Positions 1-8,778 are shown, counted from the stretch's first letter. The stretch is 64,000 nucleotides of DNA from Mariaggregatimicrobium sp964498785 (GCA_964498785.1 CAZCJL010000020.1:1-64000); one strand, 5' to 3'. Notes: a model not told the origin generated them from the letters alone. Program-made: numbers and translations.

Positions 1-72
1 GCGATTAGCTCAGGTGGTTAGAGTGCTTGCTTGACATGCAAGAGGTCACTGGTTCAAGTCCAGTATCGCCCA
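1..72 (+). tRNA. tRNA-Val (GAC), 5' end clipped by window edge
   Basis: A cloverleaf can be folded by eye. The anticodon arm is CTTGC-TTGACAT-GCAAG, giving anticodon GAC (valine). The T arm carries GGTTCAAGTCC. The 3' acceptor strand ATCGCCC (65-71) pairs with the visible 5' bases GCGAT, so two 5' G residues lie outside the window. The discriminator base is A72. The genomic sequence continues CAC, so the CCA end is not encoded. Confidence 0.93.
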
Positions 73-101
73 CACAAACGAAATAGTGTTAAAAATCGAG
101 A

Positions 102-133
102 AGCCGGATCATGACCTTGTTCAAGATTCGGCT
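102..133 (+). promoter_or_regulatory. Hairpin in the thrS leader
   Basis: AGCCGGATC (102-110) can pair with GATTCGGCT (125-133), a 9-bp stem with one G-U pair and a 14-nt loop. It lies about 45 nt upstream of the thrS start. There is no T-run, so it does not look like a terminator of the tRNA. Threonyl-tRNA synthetase genes are often controlled by leader RNA structures, but no T-box specifier loop or tRNA-Thr anticodon mimic is visible, so a regulatory role is only a guess. Confidence 0.35.
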
Positions 134-176
134 GTGTGATATTTAGAGCTATGTTAATAAAATGTAAAAAAGAAAA

Positions 177-2096
177 ATGGCTGATAAAATAACAATTGAA
201 TTCCCTGATGGCGATACCAAAGAATATACAAAAGGTATGACTCCCGGCGAAATCGTTAACCAAATAAGCAAGGGTCTTGCAAAAAATACGATCGTTGCAA
301 AATTTAATAACGAACTGTATGATCTAACCCGACCTCTTGAAGTAGATGGAAAGATTTATTTCTTTAGTTATGATGATCTGGAAGGACTGGAGACATACTG
401 GCACAGTTCCTCTCATGTGATGGCGCATGCTATTAAAGAACTATTTCCCGATGCAAAATTTGGCTTTGGGCCTGCAATTGAAAATGGTTTTTATTACGAT
501 ATCGAATTAAATAGGGCAATTACACCCGATGATCTCGCTTTAATTGAAAAAAAGATGACAGAAATTGTTCAACGAAATGATGTTTTTTCCAGGGAAGACA
601 TTTCCAAAGAAGAAGCCATAAAACTGTTTGAACATAAAAACGAAAAATATAAAGTTGAACATATTCATGAATTAAATAGTAATGTAAGCATTTACAAGGA
701 AGGAGAATTTGTGGACTTGTGCTCAGGCCCACATGTTCCGTCTACTGGTTACATTAAATATTTTAAATTATTGAATATTGCCGGTGCGTACTGGAAGGGT
801 GACGAAAACCGCCCAATGTTACAAAGGCTATATGGTATTTCATTTCCCCAAAAAAAGCAGCTTGAGGAGTACCTAAAAAAGCTGGAAGAAGCTAAAAAAC
901 GAGACCATCGTAAATTAGGAAAAGACCTTGATTTATTTAGCGTTAATGAGGAAATTGGCGCTGGTCTCATTTTATGGCACCCAAAAGGCGCATTAATGCG
1001 CAAAATTATTGAAGATTTTTGGAGAGATACTCATTTAGATAGAGGTTATGAATTAGTCTTTACTCCTCATATTGCACGTTTAAATTTGTGGGACAAAAGT
1101 GGGCATCTGGACTTTTTTTCTGAAAACATGTTCGCACCACTTGATATGGAAAATGTTAAATATCAATTAAAACCAATGAACTGTCCCTTTCATCTTGCAA
1201 TATATAAATCACAAACAAGAAGTTATAAAGATCTTCCCATCAGATGGGCTGAACTTGGTACTGTTTATCGGTACGAACGCTCAGGTGTTTTGCACGGCTT
1301 GATGAGAGTCCGTGGATTTACACAAGATGATGCCCATGTATTTTGTCGACAAGATCAGTTGCAGCAAGAAATTTTAAATTGCCTGGATATAACAACCTTT
1401 ATTTTAAATTCTTTTGGTTTTGATCGATATGAAGTGTACTTATCAACTCGTCCTGAAAAATTTGTTGGTAGTGAAGAAAATTGGGACAGAGCAACAACTG
1501 CTTTAAAAAATGCGTTAGACGAATTTAATCTTGAATATGAGATTGATCCGGGCGAAGGCGTATTCTATGGGCCGAAAATTGATATTAAAATAAAAGATGT
1601 ACTTGAACGATCCTGGCAATGTAGCACTATCCAGGTTGATTTTAATGAACCTGAACGTTTTAATATTACGTATCGCGGGCAGGACGGATCAGATCATCAG
1701 CCAATAATGATACATCGAGCATTAATGGGGTCTCTCGAAAGATTTTTCGGCGTATTGATAGAACATTATGGCGGAGCGTTTCCGATTTGGCTTTCTCCGC
1801 TGCAAGTGATTATCCTTCCTATAACCGATAATCAACACGCTTATGCCAGAGAGATTGAAAAAGTGATCAAGCAAAATAATATTCGGGTTAAAATCGATGA
1901 TCGGAATGAAAAGATTGGCTATAAAATTCGTGAGGCTGAATTACAAAAAATTCCGTATATGATTGTTATTGGCGATTCAGAAATGAAAACCGGAAAAGTT
2001 GCTGTTCGAAAAAGAAGAGAAGGTGATCGGGGGGAATTCGAACTAAACAGCTTTATCACAAAAATGAAATCAGAAATCTCAAACAAAAGCGTTTGA
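177..2096 (+). CDS. thrS: Threonine--tRNA ligase
   Basis: Charges tRNA-Thr with threonine in the cytoplasm. The 639-residue length matches the bacterial family (about 640). Domains in order: TGS domain (about 1-63), the second additional (editing) domain with HSSSHVMAHA near residue 80, the class II catalytic core and a C-terminal anticodon-binding domain starting near residue 540. Zinc-site and class II motifs are present: MNCPFH, the motif 2 region around YRYERSGVLHGL, DDAHVF, and motif 3 HRALMGSLERF. It is followed by infC-rpmI-rplT, the common bacterial order. The ATG at 177 gives the canonical start of the TGS domain. No truncation seen. Confidence 0.97.
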   Translation: MADKITIEFPDGDTKEYTKGMTPGEIVNQISKGLAKNTIVAKFNNELYDLTRPLEVDGKIYFFSYDDLEGLETYWHSSSHVMAHAIKELFPDAKFGFGPAIENGFYYDIELNRAITPDDLALIEKKMTEIVQRNDVFSREDISKEEAIKLFEHKNEKYKVEHIHELNSNVSIYKEGEFVDLCSGPHVPSTGYIKYFKLLNIAGAYWKGDENRPMLQRLYGISFPQKKQLEEYLKKLEEAKKRDHRKLGKDLDLFSVNEEIGAGLILWHPKGALMRKIIEDFWRDTHLDRGYELVFTPHIARLNLWDKSGHLDFFSENMFAPLDMENVKYQLKPMNCPFHLAIYKSQTRSYKDLPIRWAELGTVYRYERSGVLHGLMRVRGFTQDDAHVFCRQDQLQQEILNCLDITTFILNSFGFDRYEVYLSTRPEKFVGSEENWDRATTALKNALDEFNLEYEIDPGEGVFYGPKIDIKIKDVLERSWQCSTIQVDFNEPERFNITYRGQDGSDHQPIMIHRALMGSLERFFGVLIEHYGGAFPIWLSPLQVIILPITDNQHAYAREIEKVIKQNNIRVKIDDRNEKIGYKIREAELQKIPYMIVIGDSEMKTGKVAVRKRREGDRGEFELNSFITKMKSEISNKSV

Positions 2097-2126
2097 ATTA
2101 ATAACATTATTTGGAGGATTTTAAAA

Positions 2127-2636
2127 ATTAAGAAAAAAGAAATAAGAATTAATGAGCAAATTCGAGTTCCTAAAGTTCGAGTTATTGGATCGGATGGTTC
2201 GCAGGTTGGAATATTGGGAATCCAGAAAGCGAATGAACTTGCAGAAGAACAGAGCCTGGATCTTGTTGAAGTGTCTCCAAATTCTGATCCTCCAGTTTGT
2301 AAAATAATGGATTTTGGAAAATATAAATATGAACTAAGTAAAAAAGAGAAACTCGTTCGAAAAAAACAACACGTTATTCAAGTAAAGGAAATAAGATTAC
2401 GTCCCAGTATTGAGGATCACGATTTTGATTTTAAACTCAAAAATGCTCGTAAATTTTTGGAACAAGGTAATAAAGTTAAATTCAACGTAATGTTTCGCGG
2501 AAGAGAAATGGCTCATCAGGAATTTGGCAAAGAACTTCTGCAAAGAATCACTGAAGAATTAGACGACATCGCAAAAGCGGAAAACAGACCAAAGCTTGAA
2601 GGAAGAAACATGGTCTTGTTTTTAATAAAGAAATAA
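2127..2636 (+). CDS. infC: Translation initiation factor IF-3, probable AUU start
   Basis: IF-3 binds the 30S subunit, prevents early 50S joining and checks start codon choice. The protein is recognisable from INEQIRVPKVRVIG through the C-terminal domain ending in GRNMVLFLIKK. The first ordinary start codon in frame (TTG at 2214) would remove the conserved N-terminus. An in-frame ATT at 2127 lies 9 nt after a GGAGG (2113-2117) and gives a 169-residue protein beginning IKKKEIRINEQ, close to the family's usual length of 170-180. AUU starts of infC are well known in enterobacteria, where IF-3 represses its own translation. The reading frame is certain; the start is inferred from spacing and homology. 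Confidence 0.93.
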   Translation: MKKKEIRINEQIRVPKVRVIGSDGSQVGILGIQKANELAEEQSLDLVEVSPNSDPPVCKIMDFGKYKYELSKKEKLVRKKQHVIQVKEIRLRPSIEDHDFDFKLKNARKFLEQGNKVKFNVMFRGREMAHQEFGKELLQRITEELDDIAKAENRPKLEGRNMVLFLIKK

Positions 2637-2655
2637 AGATAAATGAGGTTAAGTC

Positions 2656-2850
2656 ATGCCTAAAATGAAAAGTAAACGTGGTGCAGTGAAAAGATTTAAA
2701 GTGACTGGTAGCGGCAAAGTTAAACGCCATCATGCGTTTATCAGTCATATTTTAACTAAAAAGTCACCAAAAACAAAAAGAAAACTACGAAAATCTGAAA
2801 TCGTATTAAAAAGTAACGATAAACGAGTAAAAATTCTAATCCTAGCTTGA
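2656..2850 (+). CDS. rpmI: 50S ribosomal protein L35
   Basis: A small basic ribosomal protein of 64 residues, the usual length. It starts MPKMKSKRGAVKRFKVTGSG and contains KRHHAF, both typical of L35. A GAGG motif lies 7 nt before the ATG. It sits between infC and rplT in the conserved infC-rpmI-rplT operon, 19 nt after infC and 13 nt before rplT, so the three are very likely co-transcribed. Confidence 0.96.
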   Translation: MPKMKSKRGAVKRFKVTGSGKVKRHHAFISHILTKKSPKTKRKLRKSEIVLKSNDKRVKILILA

Positions 2851-2863
2851 TATCGGAGGGAAA

Positions 2864-3220
2864 ATGCCTAGATCGAAAAATAGTGTTCCATCACATAGAA
2901 GAAGAAAAAAAGTACTAAAATTAGCAAAAGGGTATCGAGGGGGGAGAAGTAAATTACTGAGAACAGCTAAAGAAACAGTTGAACGTAGTCTTCATTATGC
3001 ATATCGAGACCGAAAAAAACGTAAAAGTGAATTTCGAAAATTATGGATTTCTCGTATTAATGCAGCTTTACGGATGAATGGTGTTACGTATTCAACGTTT
3101 ATCTGTAAAATGAATAAAAAAAATATAATGATCGACAGGAAAATTCTTGCACATATTGCTGTTACAGATCCTGAAACCTTTGAAAAAATTGTTCACCAGG
3201 TTCAATCCATAAGCGAATAA
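2864..3220 (+). CDS. rplT: 50S ribosomal protein L20
   Basis: L20 is needed for early assembly of the large ribosomal subunit. The 118-residue protein has the basic N-terminus (RRRKKVLKLAKGYRGGRSKL) and the globular part with RKLWISRINAALR and MNGVTYSTF, both hallmark segments. A strong CGGAGGG ribosome site precedes the ATG. In several bacteria L20 represses its own operon through an RNA structure upstream of rpmI or infC. I do not see a clear pseudoknot in the 19-nt infC-rpmI gap, so any such control would have to involve infC sequence. Confidence 0.96.
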   Translation: MPRSKNSVPSHRRRKKVLKLAKGYRGGRSKLLRTAKETVERSLHYAYRDRKKRKSEFRKLWISRINAALRMNGVTYSTFICKMNKKNIMIDRKILAHIAVTDPETFEKIVHQVQSISE

Positions 3221-3255
3221 AAAAATAACTACAGTTTTCAAGCAGGAGTCTTTTG

Positions 3256-3543
3256 ATGCATCAAAATCAGCTTGATGTTTTAGAAATAAAAGTGAATAAA
3301 ATTGTAAAATTAATTGAAAGAATTCAAGCTGAAAAGGATACCCTTCAACAAGAAAACCAGCAGCTCAGAGGAGCAATAAAAAAACACGAACAAGAGATTG
3401 AACGAATAAAGAGAGAATATAAGCGCCTAAAAAAAAGTAGCATCAATTCGAGCTTACTCATTGAAAAGGAAAAGGAGATAAAAAATAAAATAGAAGGAAT
3501 GTTATCAAAACTGAATAGTTTACAAAACATTCCTCCAATTTAA
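3256..3543 (+). CDS. Small coiled-coil protein upstream of zapA
   Basis: A 95-residue protein that is almost entirely predicted coiled coil, with heptad-like leucines and isoleucines over residues 5-85 and many E, K and Q residues. No catalytic motif. The ATG at 3256 lies 7 nt after CAGGAG; an adjacent in-frame TTG at 3253 is less well placed. Its place directly before zapA, and its ZapB-like size and composition, suggest a role in cell division as a structural or FtsZ-ring partner. This is context-based inference; the sequence is too low in complexity to assign a family by eye. Confidence 0.75.
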   Translation: MHQNQLDVLEIKVNKIVKLIERIQAEKDTLQQENQQLRGAIKKHEQEIERIKREYKRLKKSSINSSLLIEKEKEIKNKIEGMLSKLNSLQNIPPI

Positions 3544-3597
3544 TAAAGGTGATATATTAAATTACTTGGGAATTAATTACAATTTTAAAATAGATTA

Positions 3598-3915
3598 ATG
3601 AGTGAAGATTTTAATATACTTAAAGTGAATATTTATGGAAATGATTATCCTATCAAAGGAAATACTGATGTTGAATATATTCGTAGAGTCGCTAAATATG
3701 TTGACAGTAAAATGAGGGAGATCAATAAAAATGTCTCTAGCGATTCCGCATTAAAAGTTGCTATTTTGGCAGCACTGAATATTACGGATGAATTATTTCG
3801 AGAAAAATCTATACATAAAAGTCCTGAATCAGGCGAAACAAGTGAAAAGATCAAAAAATTAACAGATTTATTGGATGAGAAATTAAAATTTTATTTTTCT
3901 GAAGAACACGAATAA
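3598..3915 (+). CDS. zapA: Cell division protein ZapA
   Basis: ZapA cross-links FtsZ filaments at the division septum. The 105-residue protein has the family pattern: an N-terminal beta region (LKVNIYGNDYPIKG), then YIRRVAKYVDSKMREI and the ALKVAILAALNITDELF helix, ending in a coiled coil. Length fits the family (about 90-110). The gene lies 54 nt after a small coiled-coil gene and is followed by rny and a YmdB-type gene, an order found in a number of bacteria outside the Proteobacteria. Confidence 0.9.
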   Translation: MSEDFNILKVNIYGNDYPIKGNTDVEYIRRVAKYVDSKMREINKNVSSDSALKVAILAALNITDELFREKSIHKSPESGETSEKIKKLTDLLDEKLKFYFSEEHE

Positions 3916-3940
3916 AATTCGATTTCAGATATTCATAATT

Positions 3941-4026
3941 AATCCCTATTTTTAGTAATTGTAATATCGCTTTTATTTAACACCCTAAAAGGGATACTCT
4001 TACTTAAAATAGGGATTTTTATTTTT
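3941..4026 (+). terminator. Structured element between zapA and rny (terminator or small RNA)
   Basis: A perfect 12-bp inverted repeat, AATCCCTATTTT (3941-3952) and AAAATAGGGATT (4006-4017), is followed by a T-rich run (4016-4026). The 53-nt interior holds a second small hairpin, CCCT-AAA-AGGG (3983-3993). The shape is a long closing stem with a branched interior and a T-tail, consistent with an intrinsic terminator after zapA or a short structured RNA. It is too short, at about 80 nt, for a typical 6S RNA, which is often found near zapA in Proteobacteria. Confidence 0.5.
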
Positions 4027-4050
4027 AAATATATTGAATTTGGAGGATCA

Positions 4051-5610
4051 ATGGAAATATATTGGATGATTGCGGTTGTCGCAATTGGAGTTTTAGCATT
4101 TATTGGAGGATGGTTAAGTAATAAAAAAGTTGGTCAGGGTAAGATAGCAAATGCTGAACAAATGGCTGTAAAGATAATTGCTGATGCTGAGAAGAGTTCC
4201 GAAACATTAAAAAAAGAAAAATTATTAGAAGTCAAAGATGAATGGATTCGACTTAAACATAACTTTGAGAATGAAACAAAGGCTCGAAGAATAGAAATAA
4301 TGGAACTTGAGAAACAGCTAACTAACAAAGAAATTAATATGGATCGGAAAGTCGATCTATTAAATAAAAAAGAAAAGGATTTAATACAATTAGACAGATC
4401 TTTAAAAGATAAAGAGAAAAAACTTAGAATAAAAAATGATGAACTTGATCGATTAATTCAAGAACAAAATACTCGTTTAGAAAAAATATCCGGAATTTCC
4501 AATGAAGAAGCGAAACGAATCTTAATTGAAAACCTCATTGATAAAGCAAAACAAGAAGCAGCTCAAATGCTTAAGGACATCAAGGATAAAGCAAAGCAAA
4601 CTGCGAACAAAGAGGCCAAAGAAATAATTATTCAGGCTATTCAGCGCACTGCAGCCGATCATTCCGTTGAAACAACGGTTTCAGTTGTTAATTTACCAAA
4701 TGACGAAATGAAAGGAAGAATTATTGGGCGCGAAGGAAGAAATATTCGAGCATTTGAGACGAGCACTGGGATCGAAGTAATTGTTGATGATACTCCAGAA
4801 GCCGTTATTTTATCAGGTTTTGATCCTTACCGACGTGAAATTGCCAGAATTGCTCTCGAAAAATTAATAACAGACGGACGAATCCATCCGGCAAGAATTG
4901 AAGAAATCGTTGATAAAAGCAAAGCTGAAATGGAAGAAAAAATTGTCGAAATTGGAGAACAAACCTTATTTGATGCAGGTATACATGGTGTACATCATGA
5001 ATTGGTACGGTTATTAGGCAAATTGAATTATCGTACAAGTTATGGACAAAATGTACTGCAGCATTCATTAGAAGTCTCTTATTTATCTGGTCTCATGGCC
5101 TCTGAATTAGAACTTGATGCAGCTATGGCGAAGCGTGCTGGTCTTTTACACGATATTGGGAAGGCTATCGATAAGACAACTGAGGGAACTCATACTGAGA
5201 TTGGTGTTGAAATTGCAAAAAAATATAAAGAACCTGAAATTGTATTGAATGCGATTGCATGTCACCATGAAGACGTTGAACCAACATCTCCTATTAGCAT
5301 CTTAGTTCAGGCCGCAGACGCTATTTCTGGTTCAAGACCTGGCGCAAGGAGAGAGACTCTTGAAGGATATGTTAAACGTTTGCAAAAACTAGAATCGGTT
5401 GCTGAATCTTTTGATGGAGTTGTAAAAACTTATGCGATTCAAGCAGGAAGAGAAATACGTGTGATGGTTGAATATGAAAGAATTGATGATGCGATGGCAG
5501 AGCAACTCGCAAATGATATCGCCGCAAGAATTCAGGAAGAAATGGAATACCCCGGGCAAATTAAAGTTACTGTGATAAGAGAATACAGAGCTATTAACTA
5601 TGCAAAATAG
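4051..5610 (+). CDS. rny: Ribonuclease Y
   Basis: A membrane-anchored endoribonuclease that starts mRNA decay. The 519-residue protein shows the full family order: one N-terminal membrane helix (about 5-24), a long charged coiled coil (about 40-195), a KH RNA-binding domain with GRIIGREGRNIRAFE, and an HD hydrolase domain with LLHDIGKAID and the downstream ACHHEDVEP. Length is typical (about 520). GGAGG lies 5 nt upstream of the ATG. Followed 30 nt later by a YmdB-type gene, as in Firmicutes and many other phyla. Confidence 0.96.
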   Translation: MEIYWMIAVVAIGVLAFIGGWLSNKKVGQGKIANAEQMAVKIIADAEKSSETLKKEKLLEVKDEWIRLKHNFENETKARRIEIMELEKQLTNKEINMDRKVDLLNKKEKDLIQLDRSLKDKEKKLRIKNDELDRLIQEQNTRLEKISGISNEEAKRILIENLIDKAKQEAAQMLKDIKDKAKQTANKEAKEIIIQAIQRTAADHSVETTVSVVNLPNDEMKGRIIGREGRNIRAFETSTGIEVIVDDTPEAVILSGFDPYRREIARIALEKLITDGRIHPARIEEIVDKSKAEMEEKIVEIGEQTLFDAGIHGVHHELVRLLGKLNYRTSYGQNVLQHSLEVSYLSGLMASELELDAAMAKRAGLLHDIGKAIDKTTEGTHTEIGVEIAKKYKEPEIVLNAIACHHEDVEPTSPISILVQAADAISGSRPGARRETLEGYVKRLQKLESVAESFDGVVKTYAIQAGREIRVMVEYERIDDAMAEQLANDIAARIQEEMEYPGQIKVTVIREYRAINYAK

Positions 5611-5640
5611 AATTAGTCATTATTTAAAAATGGTGAAGTT

Positions 5641-6429
5641 TTGATTAATAATGCAGTAAATATACTATTTATCGCTGATATTGTTGGTAAACCTGGTTTA
5701 AAAATAGTGACAAAATATATACGTGATATTAAAAAAAAACATCGCATAAATTTTTGTATTGCAAACGGTGAAAACGGTGCCGGCGGAAAAGGCATCACTG
5801 AGAAAATAGTAAGAGAATATTTTGAACTAGGAATCGATGTAATTACCAGTGGAAATCATATTTTTGAAAAAGCAAACGTCTTTAAACAATTTGCTGAGGA
5901 TCGGCGGCTTTTGAGACCATTGAATTATCCACCAACGAATCCGGGACATGGAACCTATATCGCAACTTTATCAGATTTAACAAAAATCGCAGTAATCAAT
6001 CTGCAGGGAAGGACCTTTATGTACTCAATCGATTGTCCTTTTCGTATAATATCAGAAGAACTAAATAAAATAAGCCAGGTTACTAAAATAATAATAGTCG
6101 ATTTCCATGCAGAAGCAACAGCCGAAAAAATGGCAATGGGTTGGTATCTGGATGGTAAGGTAAGCGCTGTTATCGGCACTCATACTCACATTCAAACAGC
6201 GGACGAGCGAATTTTAAACAAAGGAACAGGCTACATTACTGACGCTGGGATGACAGGTCCCTATGATTCTGTAATTGGCTTAAAAAAGGAAATTGCGATA
6301 CGGCGGTTTATTAACCAGACACCATCGTTTTATCAAGTCGCGGATAATGACAACAGATTTTGTGGTGTTGTGTTAAAAATTGATAAAACTACCGGAAAAA
6401 CATTAAATATTGAAAGAATATTTATGTAA
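5641..6429 (+). CDS. YmdB-family metallophosphoesterase (TIGR00282 type)
   Basis: A 262-residue protein with the YmdB signatures: ILFIADIVGKPG at the N-terminus, CIANGENGAGGKGIT, ITSGNHIFE, IVDFHAEATAEK and VIGTHTHIQTADE near the C-terminus. These supply the two-metal site. The Bacillus subtilis homologue hydrolyses 2',3'-cyclic nucleotides and affects biofilm and motility choices; whether this one does the same is unknown. The start is a TTG at 5641; no in-frame ATG lies near the conserved N-terminus. Probably one operon with rny. Confidence 0.9.
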   Translation: MINNAVNILFIADIVGKPGLKIVTKYIRDIKKKHRINFCIANGENGAGGKGITEKIVREYFELGIDVITSGNHIFEKANVFKQFAEDRRLLRPLNYPPTNPGHGTYIATLSDLTKIAVINLQGRTFMYSIDCPFRIISEELNKISQVTKIIIVDFHAEATAEKMAMGWYLDGKVSAVIGTHTHIQTADERILNKGTGYITDAGMTGPYDSVIGLKKEIAIRRFINQTPSFYQVADNDNRFCGVVLKIDKTTGKTLNIERIFM

Positions 6430-6592
6430 TATGACAACGTTGATGGTAAGATAATTGCAAGTCGTTTGGTTATGTTTTTAATCAACTAAAAGTACTATAT
6501 GAATACGCTTTCAAAAAAGGAACTTCTCCATAACATTAATGGTTATAAAAAAATGGAGATAAAATAAATACGTTTGTCGATATTTTTAATTT

Positions 6593-6665
<73 letters not shown>

Positions 6666-6692
6666 CATATTTATACTGGTAGCAGATATTTC

Positions 6693-7016
6693 ATGAGCGA
6701 AGATATAACAAAAAAAGAAATCGAAGAGGGTAGAGTTGTCGCTGTAATTAGCTATATCCCATTTCTTTGTTTTATACCAATTTTAGGTGGTCAAAAAAAT
6801 AACTTCGTTAATAAGCACATCAAGCAAGGATTAGCTTTATTAATAATTGAAGTTATTTCTTTACTATTTTTGATTGACTTTTTCAGTCAAATATTTTGGA
6901 TTGTCATTTTACTTTCGTGTGTAATACTGTCAATAACAGGAAGTTTAAAAGCGCTTTTTGGGGAAACTTGGCGCGTGCCATATTTAGGTAAACTATTTGA
7001 AAAATATGAAATATAA
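6693..7016 (+). CDS. Small integral membrane protein (DUF4870/Tic20-like)
   Basis: A 107-residue protein with three hydrophobic stretches, around residues 17-28, 44-60 and 66-84. The pattern VVAVISYIPFLCFIPILGG, then NKHIKQGLAL, resembles the DUF4870/Tic20-like family of small bacterial membrane proteins, which have no firmly known job. The open frame extends back to 6639, but that part overlaps tRNA-Arg; the ATG at 6693 (MSEDITKKEIEEG) is the sensible start. The next gene, a TPR protein, begins 5 nt after it. Confidence 0.75.
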   Translation: MSEDITKKEIEEGRVVAVISYIPFLCFIPILGGQKNNFVNKHIKQGLALLIIEVISLLFLIDFFSQIFWIVILLSCVILSITGSLKALFGETWRVPYLGKLFEKYEI

Positions 7017-7021
7017 AACGA

Positions 7022-8410
7022 ATGAATCAGAAAATTAAAAGAAAAACAATTACCACAGAAATTAGTATAAACGAATTTGATGCCCAATTGACTAACCTCG
7101 ATCTTTCGGTGTCCGATCAGAAAGAAAAACTTCAAATTGCAAAAAATATTTTAGAAATTCCTGATAGTTTTACGGATAAAATTGAAATTATTCCAAATGG
7201 GGAATACATTGTATTTAAATGGCGGCCGAATCGCTATGATGACAGAGCTGAAAAATTACATAAAAATGCTCTGACACTGGCACGCGAAGGTAAATTGGAA
7301 GATGCTATTAAAAGATGGACTCAGGCTACGCTAATAAATTCCACTGATCCTGATTATTTTTTCAATCTTGGAATTGCGTATTTCGAGAAAAAACAATTTC
7401 AAGAATCAATTGAACACCTTAATAGAGCTTTGGCAATTTGCCCATTTTATACAAAAGCTCATCTAATTCTTGGCACCGCGTTTTTAAAAATAAGAAAGTT
7501 TGAATTTGCAAAAAAGCACTTGCAAAAAAGCATAAAATATTCAAAACCAATGGCTTCTGCGTATCTAAATTTAGGGGCAGTTAATAGCATTCTGAAGATG
7601 TATGATGAGGGACTTAAAATGTTTGAAAAAGCCATCGAGATTTCTCCGAATGAACCTCGCGGATATTTAGGGCTTGCAAAGATATATTCAACAATTGGTA
7701 ATGATGAAAAAGCAAATTTGTTTTTCAAAAAAGTAATTGAACTTGATCAAAAAGGTAATTTAGCTAACTATGCCAAAAGATCAATAGTAAGTGACAGCAC
7801 AACAAATTACCCAACAGAAGATCGCGACGAAAACGAAACATTGTATCAAACCCCCGAAGAATATTACTCTGAAGGTTACCGATTATACATTAGCGGGGAT
7901 TATATTAACGCAGAAAAAATGTATAAAAGCTACCTTAAGATAAAACCCGATGATGATTATGTTTGGTATGCTCTCGGAGAGGCACAATTGAGAAGCAACA
8001 AGCCAGAAGATGCTGCAAATTCCTTTAAAAAAGCGATTAAACTGTATCCTAAAAAGGGATTATATTTTAAAGAATTAGCCATTGCTTTTGATGTTTTAAA
8101 TAAACCGGACAAGGTAATTGCTGCCACATCTAAAGCCAAAGAGTTGGGAAAAACTGATAGCGTCATTTATTGCCTTTGGGGAAAAGCACTTTTTGACTTA
8201 GGTAAATACAGTGAAGCAGTAATGATGTTAGAACAAGCTATTGAGACGAATAAGAACAATTTTAAAGCCAAATATTTTATTGCAAAGACACATATTGAAT
8301 TAAAGAATCATCAAGAAGCGATGGATATATTGTACGAATTAAAAGAAATAAAAATCAATACGCCTTTAAAAGACAAAGCAACACAGATGTACAATAAATT
8401 AAACCAATAA
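7022..8410 (+). CDS. Tetratricopeptide repeat protein
   Basis: A 462-residue soluble protein without a signal peptide. From about residue 75 it consists of TPR units in two blocks, about 75-250 and 275-460, with repeat signatures such as DYFFNLGIAYFEKKQFQESI and ASAYLNLGAVNSILKMYDEG. A short acidic linker (around 255-275) separates the blocks. TPRs bind other proteins; no enzyme domain is visible, so the partner is unknown. The first 70 residues are not TPR and may form a separate small domain. Likely co-transcribed with the preceding membrane protein gene. Confidence 0.85.
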   Translation: MNQKIKRKTITTEISINEFDAQLTNLDLSVSDQKEKLQIAKNILEIPDSFTDKIEIIPNGEYIVFKWRPNRYDDRAEKLHKNALTLAREGKLEDAIKRWTQATLINSTDPDYFFNLGIAYFEKKQFQESIEHLNRALAICPFYTKAHLILGTAFLKIRKFEFAKKHLQKSIKYSKPMASAYLNLGAVNSILKMYDEGLKMFEKAIEISPNEPRGYLGLAKIYSTIGNDEKANLFFKKVIELDQKGNLANYAKRSIVSDSTTNYPTEDRDENETLYQTPEEYYSEGYRLYISGDYINAEKMYKSYLKIKPDDDYVWYALGEAQLRSNKPEDAANSFKKAIKLYPKKGLYFKELAIAFDVLNKPDKVIAATSKAKELGKTDSVIYCLWGKALFDLGKYSEAVMMLEQAIETNKNNFKAKYFIAKTHIELKNHQEAMDILYELKEIKINTPLKDKATQMYNKLNQ

Positions 8411-8778
8411 AAACACAATTAATGGGTCATATAAGATATATTATGTAAACTGGCGAATTTATTATTCACTTTTCTTCTAAACGCTCACGAAATTCTCTCC
8501 GTGCTAATACATACTTTTACAACATTTAAACCTCTTGTTTATTAATTTGTTAAAGTTATTTCACCTATTAACCATAAATGTTTTACAATGAACACGCTGT
8601 TTCATGATGAAACATTAAATTATTCCTACCTCACATAATTATTACATATAAGGCGTTGATATTTATAGTACTATGATTCTTGAAGCGTTTGGCATCATAT
8701 TTGTTAATAAAATAGAAATATTATGATACTTAACTAACTGAAATATTTTAATTAACTAAGAGCACTACAACTGGTACT
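8411..8778. other. AT-rich intergenic region before the TonB-like operon
   Basis: A stretch of 368 nt without a gene. It holds a 17-bp odd palindrome (8598-8614, listed separately) and otherwise AT-rich sequence. I found no convincing consensus promoter or terminator. It is probably the regulatory region for the gene at 8779. Confidence 0.5.
8598..8614. promoter_or_regulatory. 17-bp palindrome, possible operator
   Basis: TGTTTCAT-G-ATGAAACA is a perfect 8-bp inverted repeat around one base. The loop is too short for an RNA hairpin and there is no T-run, so it looks more like a site for a dimeric DNA-binding protein. It lies about 165 nt upstream of the TonB-like gene at 8779. No regulator is identified. 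Confidence 0.4.

Noticed and set aside
3916..4050. 6S RNA next to zapA
   Set aside because: The gap is only 135 nt and the folded element about 80 nt; typical 6S RNA is about 180 nt with a central bubble, which I cannot draw here.
6525..6559. Hairpin TCTCCAT...ATGGAGA upstream of tRNA-Arg
   Set aside because: Seven pairs around a long loop with no T-run; it could be a processing site but nothing supports this beyond the repeat.
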